From assembly GCA_040902195.1 (NCBI GenBank), contig JBBDXS010000004.1, forward strand, positions 1 to 64,000: a stretch of 64,000 nt of DNA. The letters run 5' to 3'. A program made the position numbers and the translations under genes. Each line of letters opens with the position of its first letter. The stretch's first letter is position 1. A model generated the notes under the pieces. The model saw only the letters and a list, made by a program, of their open reading frames with translations. It was not told the DNA's origin and did no database searches. The DNA comes from JBBDXS01 sp040902195 (GTDB lineage: Bacteria; Chloroflexota; Dehalococcoidia; DSTF01; RBG-16-68-14). Below, piece by piece: positions 27,612 to 35,731 of the stretch.

Positions 27612-27639
27612 GCTGAGGGTACGAGAGGGGAGAAACTAC

Positions 27640-27822
27640 TCATCGCCGGCCTACTGCGATGCCGGTCGGACGCGGGACATCGGAGAGCACCTGACGGCTG
27701 TGGCCCGCCGCCTCCGCTCGCCCGACGAGGCCCTGCTCCTCGAAGTCGTACATGATCCGCTCGGCGCGCGGATAGCCGATGCGCAGCCGTCGCCGGGGGA
27801 GCGACGTGCTGATGCCCTGGTG
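27640..27822 (-). pseudogene. Orphan FtsK gamma-domain fragment (displaced ftsK 3' end)
   Basis: A 60-codon open frame follows an in-frame TAG. It contains RRLRIGYPRAERIM, EQGLVGRAEAAGHSRQVL and VPRPTG. It aligns end to end with the last ~60 residues of the FtsK at 31506-34010 (RRLRIGYPRAARIM, AQGIVGPSEAAGQSRQVLAT), with about 38 of 60 residues identical by hand count. There is no start codon or promoter. It begins 17 bp from the stop codon of the PHP-family gene. The protein-level conservation together with the nucleotide divergence suggests that this tail once belonged to a functional, diverged ftsK and was cut off by insertion of the PHP gene. Confidence 0.88.
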
Positions 27823-27838
27823 CTACGCCACTCTCCGC

Positions 27839-30800
27839 CTACGGCGGTCCCGAGCAGTCGTGCCCGAACTGGAACGCCACGCCGAAGATGTCCGTGAACA
27901 AATCGATCGTGCCGCTGGGCGGCCCCATGTCCCATACGTCCATGCCCGGCGGCGGGGCCGATCGGTCGAGCGCCGGGTCGTACCCGTCGGGCTCCCCGGG
28001 CGGGTCGCTATCAGCGTCGTCTCCGAAGGCATTGGCCACACCGAAGATGTCGATGAAGAGATCGACTACGCCGTTGCCGTCAATGTCATAGAAGTCCCAG
28101 GGGTTGCTGGGGCTGCGCTGGCCGCCCAGCTCCTGGTTCGGGCCCATCTCCTGCTGGTTCGAGCAGCCGTCGCGGTCGCTGTCGAAGTCCGACGAGTCGT
28201 ACGCGCCGTTCCCGCCGATGTCGATGTACAGCGGGTTGGAGAAGGCCATGGTCGTGACGCCGTCCTCGCCCAGGTTACCGTCGGTCAGGTCCGTCAGGGT
28301 CGGGTTCGCGGCCGTGTCGAGATCGTTCGGGACGATCGGGAAGATCGGCTTGGAAACGCCATCGCTGCCCCGCACCAGTACGACGACCCAGGTGTCCTGC
28401 GCCAGACCCGTGAGGGCCAGGGGCACGGTCGCCTCGAAGTGTTCGGCGCCCGGGATGGACGGGAAGTCGTCGACCGTCGTGATCGTGAAGTCGGCGCCGG
28501 CCGACTTCACGAAGTCGGGCGCCACGTGGTACTCCGGCGGCGTCAGCGGGTCGTTATCGAAGTCATCTACTGTCGGCACGGTGTTCACGTAAAACTCGAC
28601 GGTATCGAACTCGGCCCAGATCGGGCTCTGGATGTCGACGGTGATCGTAGCGTTGCCGTCCGTCGTCTCGATCAGCGTCGCGTCACTGTGGCCGAGGCCA
28701 CCCGCTTCGCCGGTTGAAGTCGCCTCGCTGGTCACCCGGATGAACGGCCCGTTGGTGCCAGTCGCCTTACCGGCGTTGACGTTGGCGGCGAGCGTATCGG
28801 CGATGTCGTCGAGCCCGCCCGGGTCGTCCGTCGGTGAGGCGACCATGGTGCGCGGGAAGCCCGCCGCGTCGAGGACGCGCTTGTGCGTGTCGGAGTCGGC
28901 GACGCTGGAGCGGAGGATGCCCTGGTTCAGCAGGTTGAACCAGTCGCCCATGCTCCGGCCGACGAAGCGGTCGAGCGTCTCACTGCGACCGGCGCCCTGC
29001 CAGCTCTCCAGCGCGGTGAAGCTGTCGTCGAAGAGGTTGGCGATGGCAGGATCCAGCCGCTTGCTCGCATTGTCGGCGAAATCTTGCGGCGGTATGTAGG
29101 CGGTATCCACCGCCAGCCCGCCGAGATCGAAGAAGGTATCGACGTGGTTGATCTGCACCGTGTCCACGCCGGGGTCGGCGAGCAGGTTATCGAAGATCTC
29201 TGACGGCGACATCACGTAGTTCCCGAAGCTGGGGAAGTCCTGTCCTGCCGGCGGCGGGACAGGCGGGACGCCCTCGCTTGCCCAGTCCAGCGCGCCACCG
29301 TTCGCCTTGGTGAGGTCGAGGGTCATGGGCCAGGCGATGAAGTGGCCGTAGTCCGGCGTGGTGTTCTCGTTGCTCACCCTGGCGGACACCAGGTCGTCAA
29401 CGCCCAGGGAGGAGATCACCGGGCTGATGTCGGTACGGTGCTCGTGGTCCGACGGCGTAAAGAAGTCCACGCCGTCGGCCAGGATCGAGATGACGCGCTC
29501 CTCGAGCGTTGTTGCGCTATCCGGGCTGTGGATCTGATGGATGTGGAAGTCGCCGGAGATGAACCCGGTGCTGTCGATCACAGGCGCGATCTGGGCGTTG
29601 ACCGTCGTCAGGTTGCCCGCCGTGAGCGTGACGTCCTGCTCGAAGATCGAGTACTCCGTGCCGTGCGAGACAACGACGTGGTAGTCGCCGGGCTCTAGGA
29701 ACACCTCACCGGTATCGCCCGAGTCGTCGGCGAAGAGCACGGTCGCCAGGCCGTAGCGCATGGAATCCCTGGAGTCGCCTAGCGGCGAGTTGAAGAGCTT
29801 GGTGTTGACCTGAATGAGGCCCAGGACCGTCTGGGAGTTACCTGGGTCCGGGTACTGGTCGAAGCCGAGGACGGAGACCTTGCCCGCGATGGGGTTGGTG
29901 CCGCTCTCATCGACGATGGTGAGCTGCAGCCGTCCCGCCTCCGGAATTGTGAAGTCCTGGTCCGTGGTGCTGCTGGCGGTGATCGTCACACTCGCCGGGT
30001 CCGGGGTGGCGGGCATGTGCCCGTTCATGTGCGTCTGCACGGTGTAGTTGCCAGCCGGCAGCGTGCCGGAGTAGTTGCCGCTTGCGTCCGTTCGGTAGTA
30101 AGCGACGACGTTCTTCGCGCTGCCCGGGCCGTCACCAACGACGCCCAGCACCGTCACCTCCGCGCCTTCGATCGGAGATCCGCCGCGAGTCACTGTGCCG
30201 CTCAGCGTGCCCGTGGTGTAGCCGAGGAGCTGGTTGCGGGTATCGATGATCGAGCCGATGTCGTCGGCGATGGCGAAGTAGCGGGTGACTGTCTGCGAGC
30301 CGCCGCTGGGCGGAATGGCATAGTTCGCAGGCGCAACACCTACCAGGGCGAGCGCGGCGCTCACGCCCAACACCGGGATGTTGACGCCGCCGGTGCTGAA
30401 GGCAGTCGAGCCCGGGATGTCGTGGATATAGCCGTAGGCGACGCCGCCCGCGCCGTCCACCCCACCCCAGGAAACGAAGTTGCACCGCGCGCAGGCCGTG
30501 GTGACGAGTGGCTCGCCGAAGCCGTAGCCCGGCAGGAACGTCTCCACGTCGCCGGAGGCGGCGAGGAACTCCGTGAAGAACGTGTCGATTTCGCTGCCAC
30601 CGGTGTTCGTGATGGTGGTTTCGACCTCGACGAAGGTGTCGCCCGCGGCGAGGGAGTAGTCGGTGCTGCAGGTTACCGGCAGGTCGGTATCGTCGAACGC
30701 CGCCGGGAACGGGAAGCCGAAGCCGGCGATCTGCGAACTAGGGTTGATGAAATCGAGCAGGTCGTCCACGCCGGTCGCGCGGATCACGGCGGGCTGGCCG

Positions 30801-31258
30801 TTGGAGCCATCGTTAATGACGTTGACCTTGGTGTAGTGGCAGGTGTTCTCCAGGTTGACGCCGAAGGCCCACTCCTCGAAGCTGTCGCGCTCCGGGTCGC
30901 CGGCCTCCCGCACCAAGTCGGCGTCGATGATCTGGCCGCCGAACTGGCCGACGCTGAGCAGGTTACGCTGGGGCGCCTGGATGACCACCTGGACCTCGCC
31001 GTTGGCGAGGTAGTAGTCGCCCAGCCGTCCGCGGCTCACGTCGCCGCCGATGAGGTCGCCGCTGGCGCTGATGAGGTGTGCGGCGGCGTTGGGGATCGGC
31101 GTCGGCGACGGGGTGGCGGTCGCGGTTGGCGTCGGCCCGCCGGCCTCTACTGGGTCGGGCCTGGGCTGGCCGGAGGAGAGCGCAACCATCGCGGCGAGCA
31201 GGCCGCCTAGCGCCAGCGTAACACCGATGATGAGGAGCCTTCGCGATCGCGCGTTCAT
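27839..31258 (-). CDS. Large secreted PHP-family (CehA/McbA-like) metallohydrolase with dockerin-like tail
   Basis: The 1139-residue protein has a signal anchor (LLIIGVTLALGGLLAAMVAL) and a TPTATATPSPTP linker. A long beta-rich N-terminal part follows, then a carboxypeptidase-regulatory-like domain (LSGTVTRGGSPIEGAEVTVL, about 360-430). The PHP domain begins near residue 570 with GDFHIHQIHSPDS, then TPSDHEHRTD, QINHVDTFFD and SVADSDTHKR, giving the His/Asp metal ligands of the CehA/McbA group. The C-terminal 114 residues are the type b tail (WDFYDIDGNGVVDLFIDIFG; SGTIDLFTDIFGVAFQFG). It lies between the intact and displaced ftsK 3' ends. A phosphoesterase or hydrolase activity outside the cell is likely; the substrate is unknown. 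Confidence 0.88.
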   Translation of the reverse strand: MNARSRRLLIIGVTLALGGLLAAMVALSSGQPRPDPVEAGGPTPTATATPSPTPIPNAAAHLISASGDLIGGDVSRGRLGDYYLANGEVQVVIQAPQRNLLSVGQFGGQIIDADLVREAGDPERDSFEEWAFGVNLENTCHYTKVNVINDGSNGQPAVIRATGVDDLLDFINPSSQIAGFGFPFPAAFDDTDLPVTCSTDYSLAAGDTFVEVETTITNTGGSEIDTFFTEFLAASGDVETFLPGYGFGEPLVTTACARCNFVSWGGVDGAGGVAYGYIHDIPGSTAFSTGGVNIPVLGVSAALALVGVAPANYAIPPSGGSQTVTRYFAIADDIGSIIDTRNQLLGYTTGTLSGTVTRGGSPIEGAEVTVLGVVGDGPGSAKNVVAYYRTDASGNYSGTLPAGNYTVQTHMNGHMPATPDPASVTITASSTTDQDFTIPEAGRLQLTIVDESGTNPIAGKVSVLGFDQYPDPGNSQTVLGLIQVNTKLFNSPLGDSRDSMRYGLATVLFADDSGDTGEVFLEPGDYHVVVSHGTEYSIFEQDVTLTAGNLTTVNAQIAPVIDSTGFISGDFHIHQIHSPDSATTLEERVISILADGVDFFTPSDHEHRTDISPVISSLGVDDLVSARVSNENTTPDYGHFIAWPMTLDLTKANGGALDWASEGVPPVPPPAGQDFPSFGNYVMSPSEIFDNLLADPGVDTVQINHVDTFFDLGGLAVDTAYIPPQDFADNASKRLDPAIANLFDDSFTALESWQGAGRSETLDRFVGRSMGDWFNLLNQGILRSSVADSDTHKRVLDAAGFPRTMVASPTDDPGGLDDIADTLAANVNAGKATGTNGPFIRVTSEATSTGEAGGLGHSDATLIETTDGNATITVDIQSPIWAEFDTVEFYVNTVPTVDDFDNDPLTPPEYHVAPDFVKSAGADFTITTVDDFPSIPGAEHFEATVPLALTGLAQDTWVVVLVRGSDGVSKPIFPIVPNDLDTAANPTLTDLTDGNLGEDGVTTMAFSNPLYIDIGGNGAYDSSDFDSDRDGCSNQQEMGPNQELGGQRSPSNPWDFYDIDGNGVVDLFIDIFGVANAFGDDADSDPPGEPDGYDPALDRSAPPPGMDVWDMGPPSGTIDLFTDIFGVAFQFGHDCSGPP

Positions 31259-31424
31259 GGGTCACCTCGCATGCAGGCCGACAGGCGGCCACCGGTACCG
31301 CCTCGCGGGCCGGCGGGAAACGCGCCGACGAGGGCCGCTAAACCGCTGTGGTCCGTGCTTCCACGGAAGGGCGGTCTGGGGCGGTTCAGGAGTCTCGCGC
31401 GGTTCCCACCAGTCGTTGGTGCCG

Positions 31425-31452
31425 AGTATACCCCCCGCCCGAGGCATTGTAA
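31425..31452 (-). promoter_or_regulatory. Promoter (TTACAA-16-TATACT) of the PHP-family gene
   Basis: On the minus strand TTACAA (31452-31447) and TATACT (31430-31425) are 16 bp apart. They lie within the 247-bp gap between the ftsK stop and the PHP gene. The predicted 5' UTR is about 160 nt, long enough for structure, but no known riboswitch was recognised in it. Confidence 0.6.
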
Positions 31453-31505
31453 ACCTGGGTAAACATGCCGGTTCGCGCGCGCCGCGATTCTAGTCTCTAG
31501 CGTGC

Positions 31506-34010
31506 CTACTCGTCTTCGTCGCTGCCGCCGCCCACGGGGCGCGGGACGGTTGCCAGCACCTGACGGCTCTGTCCCGCCGCCTCGGACGGACCGACGATGC
31601 CCTGCGCCTCCAGCTCGTCCATGATGCGCGCGGCGCGCGGATAGCCGATACGCAGCCTTCGCTGGAGGAGCGACGTGCTGACGCGCTGGTGCTCGTGCGC
31701 CAGGTTGATGGCCTTCTGCAGCATCGGGTCGTCGCTCTCCGCCGCCTCGGCAACCGCCTCCTGCTGCTGCCGAGCCTCCTCGAGCAGGTCGTCGAACACT
31801 TCGACGTCGATCTCCTGGAAGCGGTCCTGCGTCCAGAAGTCTACGAGCTGCTCGATCTCTTGATCGGACACGTAGACGCCCTGGATGCGCCGTGGCTTCG
31901 CGGCGTCCGTGGGTAGGTACAGCATGTCGCCGCGGCCGAGCAGCTTCTCGGCGCCCGCCGTGTCGAGGATCGTGCGCGAGTCGACTTGCGAGCTCATCGC
32001 GAACGCGATGCGCGTCGGGAAGTTCGCCTTGATCAGCCCCGTGACGACATCGACCGACGGCCGTTGTGTCGCGACGATCAGGTGGATGCCCGTCGCGCGC
32101 GCGAGCTGCGCCAGACGGCAGATCTGTCGCTCGACCTCGTACGGCGCCGCCATCATCAGGTCTGCCAGCTCATCGATAACGACGACCCAGTAGGGCAGGG
32201 GCGTCGGGCAGCGCGGGTGCTTGTTGTACATCTCCAGGTTGCGCACACCGAGCGAAGCGAAGCGCCGGTAGCGGGCCTCCATCTCGTGGATGACCGCTTG
32301 TAACGTTCCGACGACCTGGTCCACGTCCGTGATGATCGATGAGAAGGCTAGGTGCGGGATCTTCGCGAACGCTGTCAACTCGACACGCTTCGGGTCGATC
32401 ATGATGAAGCGCACTTCCTCCGGCGATGCGTGCATCAGCAGGCAGGCAATCACGGCGTTGATACACACGCTCTTGCCACTCCCGGTCGAGCCGGCGATGA
32501 GCAAGTGCGGCATCTTCGCCAGGTCGGCGACGATCGGCTCACCGGAGACGCTCTTGCCCAGCGCCAGCGACAGCCTCGAGCGCAGCGACACGCGTTTGAA
32601 TTGCGCCGACTCGACGACGCTCCGGAGCGTCACGAGCGCCGCGTTGTTGTTCGGCACTTCGAGGCCCACGAAGGGCTTGCCCGGCACGGGCGATTCAATG
32701 CGGAGTGACGGCGCCGCGAGCGCCAGCGCGAGGTCGTTCGAGAGCGTGGTGATCTGATTCACGCGCACGCGCGTGCGCGAGACCTCCTCGGTGTGCGTCT
32801 TCGGCGTGCCGTCCTTGTTCAGAATGGGCCGCCCTGTCGGGTCGCGCTCCTGCACCTGGCGCGTCTTGACTTCCCAGCCCGGCTCCAGGCCGAACTGCGT
32901 CACCGTTGGCCCCTCGTTTACCTGGACGACGCGCGCGTCCACGCCGAACGACGCGAGCGCGTCGATAATCAGACGCGCGCGCGCGGCGTTGTCGGCCTGG
33001 CCCTCCTGCGGCATGACGTCCACAAGGACCTCCAGCGGCGGCAACTGCCAGCCGTCGTGCGCCTTGCGCCGCTTGCGAGGCCGCGGCTCTTCGGCCTCCG
33101 CTTCCTCGTCTTCGTCCTCGAGGTCGTCTTCGAACTCCTCGTCGTCCACCTCGCCGTCGAGCGCGAGGCGCGCCTGCTCGCCGACGTCGGGCGGCGCGTC
33201 CTCCTCGTCTTCGTACTCCTCTTCGTCCTCGTCGTATTCTTCTTCTTCTTCCTCCTCGTCCTCGTCCTGGGCCGAGATCATGGTCTCAAGCGGGACCTTC
33301 TCGGTACCCTTCGGCGGCGTGCGTGTCGGGAAAATGAGGTTCGTGAGCGCCGCTGCTGAGTGCCACGCGCGAGCCGGTAGTCCCCAGCTCCAGACCGTGC
33401 GCGCGCCCTGCCCGGCGGCCGAAGCCGTTGTAAGTGCGCCTTCCGGGGTCAGCACGGCGAACGCGGCGATGCCCGTTGCGAGCCAGACCAGAACGCCGAT
33501 AGGGTTGCCGGCCATGAGATGTCCCAGGTCGCCGCCCGCCGTCACCTCGTCGAGCGTTACTCCGCCGAGCTGCCAGTCGGGCCGGAAGAAGCCGAGCAGC
33601 CCGGCAAGGAAGGTCGCCGTAAGTGCGCCGACCGCCCACGGACGCCAGACGGAGAAGATCACGTCGAGCTGGCGCCGCACGGTCGCGAGTCCGAGGAATG
33701 CGAGCAGCGCGATGAAGAAGAAGACGTTCAGCCCGAACGTGCGCACGATGGCGTCGCGGAAATCCGTGACGCCGCGCGTGGCGGGCACAAGGAACGGGAT
33801 CGCGACCAGCGCGAGGACGAGCAAAAGAATGCCGGCAGCTTCGAGACGGAAGAGGAAGTCCCCGATCGAAGAGAACGGAGATTCACCGGCGCGGCGGCGT
33901 CCGGCTGTTGGGCGGGAACGAGCTCGTGCTCTAGCCATCGGCATCCTTGCGCCCCGCGCACCGGCTAGCCAACGACCGGCTGCGGAGCCAGCGCCCGTCC
34001 CACCCCACAT
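31506..34010 (-). CDS. ftsK: FtsK/SpoIIIE DNA translocase
   Basis: The 834-residue protein pumps chromosomal DNA at division. About four membrane helices lie in residues 55-195. An acidic linker (about 245-310, almost all Glu/Asp with Tyr) replaces the usual Pro/Gln linker. The motor has the Walker A AGSTGSGKS (about 503-511), Walker B VVVIDELADLMM and the ATQRPSVDV motif. The C-terminal gamma winged helix (about 770-834, RRLRIGYPRAARIMDELEAQ) would read polarity sequences. The start could be ATG 34010, with GAGGAGG 13 nt upstream, or ATG 33944/33938 nearer the membrane part. A TATACT box is at 34042-34047. The 3' end is duplicated in degenerate form at 27640-27822. Confidence 0.96.
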   Translation of the reverse strand: MWGGTGAGSAAGRWLAGARGARMPMARARARSRPTAGRRRAGESPFSSIGDFLFRLEAAGILLLVLALVAIPFLVPATRGVTDFRDAIVRTFGLNVFFFIALLAFLGLATVRRQLDVIFSVWRPWAVGALTATFLAGLLGFFRPDWQLGGVTLDEVTAGGDLGHLMAGNPIGVLVWLATGIAAFAVLTPEGALTTASAAGQGARTVWSWGLPARAWHSAAALTNLIFPTRTPPKGTEKVPLETMISAQDEDEEEEEEEYDEDEEEYEDEEDAPPDVGEQARLALDGEVDDEEFEDDLEDEDEEAEAEEPRPRKRRKAHDGWQLPPLEVLVDVMPQEGQADNAARARLIIDALASFGVDARVVQVNEGPTVTQFGLEPGWEVKTRQVQERDPTGRPILNKDGTPKTHTEEVSRTRVRVNQITTLSNDLALALAAPSLRIESPVPGKPFVGLEVPNNNAALVTLRSVVESAQFKRVSLRSRLSLALGKSVSGEPIVADLAKMPHLLIAGSTGSGKSVCINAVIACLLMHASPEEVRFIMIDPKRVELTAFAKIPHLAFSSIITDVDQVVGTLQAVIHEMEARYRRFASLGVRNLEMYNKHPRCPTPLPYWVVVIDELADLMMAAPYEVERQICRLAQLARATGIHLIVATQRPSVDVVTGLIKANFPTRIAFAMSSQVDSRTILDTAGAEKLLGRGDMLYLPTDAAKPRRIQGVYVSDQEIEQLVDFWTQDRFQEIDVEVFDDLLEEARQQQEAVAEAAESDDPMLQKAINLAHEHQRVSTSLLQRRLRIGYPRAARIMDELEAQGIVGPSEAAGQSRQVLATVPRPVGGGSDEDE

Positions 34011-34080
34011 GTCGGGCGCACGTCCTCCTCAGGACTCTCGGAGTATAGCAGCCCGAACGCGAGTGCGGCTACTCCCAGGT

Positions 34081-34120
34081 TAAAAGAGTAGGCGGGTGAG
34101 CCGTTAGCTTACCCGCCTAC
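34081..34120 (-). terminator. Rho-independent terminator of the HtrA-like lipoprotein gene
   Basis: On the minus strand a 14-bp stem (GTAGGCGGGTAAGC / GCTCACCCGCCTAC, one G-T pair) with a 5-nt loop is followed by TCTTTTA. It lies 22 bp after the stop codon and upstream of the ftsK promoter, separating the two transcription units. Confidence 0.8.
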
Positions 34121-34142
34121 GGTGCAATGTTGGCTTGGCTCG

Positions 34143-35630
34143 CTACTGCAGCGGGTAGACCTGGCCTCCCGTTGTGATGTCCATCTCGAATTCCTCGGCC
34201 AGGTCTTCGTGATCGCACGTGCGCAGGAGCATGTCGTACGTTGATGCGGGAATCGTAAACGTCCGGGACTGGCCCGGATCGATGAACTCTTCGTCGCCCA
34301 GCTGGTCCTGTCCCCAGTTCTCCGCCTCCGATGGCGAGAGGTACGCGTAGCAGACCTCAGTGCTCGTCGTGTTCTCCACGGTGAAATCGACGAGCGGGTG
34401 TGCTCCGCCGACGTAGATCGAGCTCGAGGCCTGTGAGTCGCCTTCGACGCTGAGCACCAGTTCGTACAGGCCGTCGATCAGGCCGCTGTCGTTGAAATTG
34501 CAGACCCACCAATTGCCCACGTCGCCACCGACCCAGATGTCGTCCGTGATGCTGCCCGCCTCATCGAGCTCGCCGTTGACGAACCAGAGTGCCTCCCACG
34601 AAACGCTGTCGAGCATGCCTTCGTAGTCCCAGAACGCGCAGACAGACGTTGCTCCGGATGGCAACGTCGGAACGATCTCGGTCGGCAGGTTGTCCTCCGT
34701 TACGTCGGTAGAGAACTCGAGATTGTAAAAGAGAACGTTAGCGGTATCGAAGGCCTCCGGCGTCTCCAACGTGACCGGCTGCTCGAACGGCGAGACGTAG
34801 ACGGTCCCAGACTCCGCTGCGTCGATCAGGTCCTGAGCCAGCGCGACAGGACGCAGGCCGTTGATGAACCCGCCCAGCGGAACGCACGTGTCCAAGCCGT
34901 CCACGACGGTGTCGCGGTTCGTATCGACGACCGTGCGGCAGTCGACTGGCTGGACTTCTTCGCTCGAGCCGGCGATGGTCGGCACGCCGATGATCTCGCC
35001 GCGGGCGTTCACGGCCAGCCCGCCCGAGTTGCCCCCGGCAATGGTCGAGTCGGTCTTAATCCAGGCGCGGTCCGCGATGTCGCGCTGCGATGTGAAGCCG
35101 CTGACCGCGCCCTCGGTAAACGTAATCGTCTCGCCCCCGATACCCGGGAAGCCGAGGATGCGGATGTGCTCGCCGATCTCGACTGCGTCCGAGTCCCCGA
35201 TCGGCACCGCCGGCAGATCGAGCGTGGCGTCGGCGCCATCGAGGTCGCTCACGACGCGGATCACAGCGAGATCGAGCACGTAGTCCACGGCCGCGATCTC
35301 CGCGATGTATGAAGGCGTTGGCGGCAGGTTGGGGTCCTCCGTGACCGCCACACCTAAGTCGGCGTATTCATCGGCCCGATTGTCGACCACGTGGGCGTTG
35401 GTCAGAATCAAGCCCTCATCCGAAATGACCGTTCCGGAACCCGACCATACAGGGTCGCTGGCGTCGTCCAGCGCTACGATCTGGACCACGCTGCGGGCCA
35501 GGTCGCCCGCGCTCGCTGTCGGTGGTGCAGGCGGCGTCGCCGTCGTATCAGGCTTGTCGCTACCCCCGCCGCCGCAGGCCGCTCCGGCTACCGCGGCTGC
35601 CATGAGTGCAAAGACCAGGAAACGGCGCAT
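34143..35630 (-). CDS. Secreted trypsin-like serine protease lipoprotein (S1C, HtrA/DegP-like)
   Basis: The 495-residue protein has a lipoprotein signal (LVFALMAAAVAGAAC, then GGGGSDK) and a Thr/Pro/Ala linker. The S1C-type protease domain carries a full triad: His80 (LILTNAHVV), Asp120 (YVLDLAVI) and Ser202 (TIAGGNSGGLAVN). No PDZ domain was seen. The C-terminal ~220 residues form a separate beta-rich region (FYNLEFSTDVTEDNLPTEIV, YELVLSVEGDSQAS) with no recognised family. It probably acts in envelope protein quality control or processing. A terminator follows the stop codon. Confidence 0.9.
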   Translation of the reverse strand: MRRFLVFALMAAAVAGAACGGGGSDKPDTTATPPAPPTASAGDLARSVVQIVALDDASDPVWSGSGTVISDEGLILTNAHVVDNRADEYADLGVAVTEDPNLPPTPSYIAEIAAVDYVLDLAVIRVVSDLDGADATLDLPAVPIGDSDAVEIGEHIRILGFPGIGGETITFTEGAVSGFTSQRDIADRAWIKTDSTIAGGNSGGLAVNARGEIIGVPTIAGSSEEVQPVDCRTVVDTNRDTVVDGLDTCVPLGGFINGLRPVALAQDLIDAAESGTVYVSPFEQPVTLETPEAFDTANVLFYNLEFSTDVTEDNLPTEIVPTLPSGATSVCAFWDYEGMLDSVSWEALWFVNGELDEAGSITDDIWVGGDVGNWWVCNFNDSGLIDGLYELVLSVEGDSQASSSIYVGGAHPLVDFTVENTTSTEVCYAYLSPSEAENWGQDQLGDEEFIDPGQSRTFTIPASTYDMLLRTCDHEDLAEEFEMDITTGGQVYPLQ

Positions 35631-35731
35631 GTGGGCTCCCTCCTACCGTGCGCGAAGTCCGTTGCCGCAATACTACACCTCGGGTGCGGTAGGGAAAACC
35701 GCCCAAGGCGGCCTCCAGGTATCGCCGAAGG

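Noticed and set aside
31259..31424. Riboswitch in the 5' UTR of the PHP-family gene
   Set aside because: The leader is long, but no known aptamer core was recognised.
32773..34083. 436-codon plus-strand frame with a Ser-rich stretch opposite ftsK
   Set aside because: The Ser run is the antisense of the acidic linker; no ribosome site or domain.
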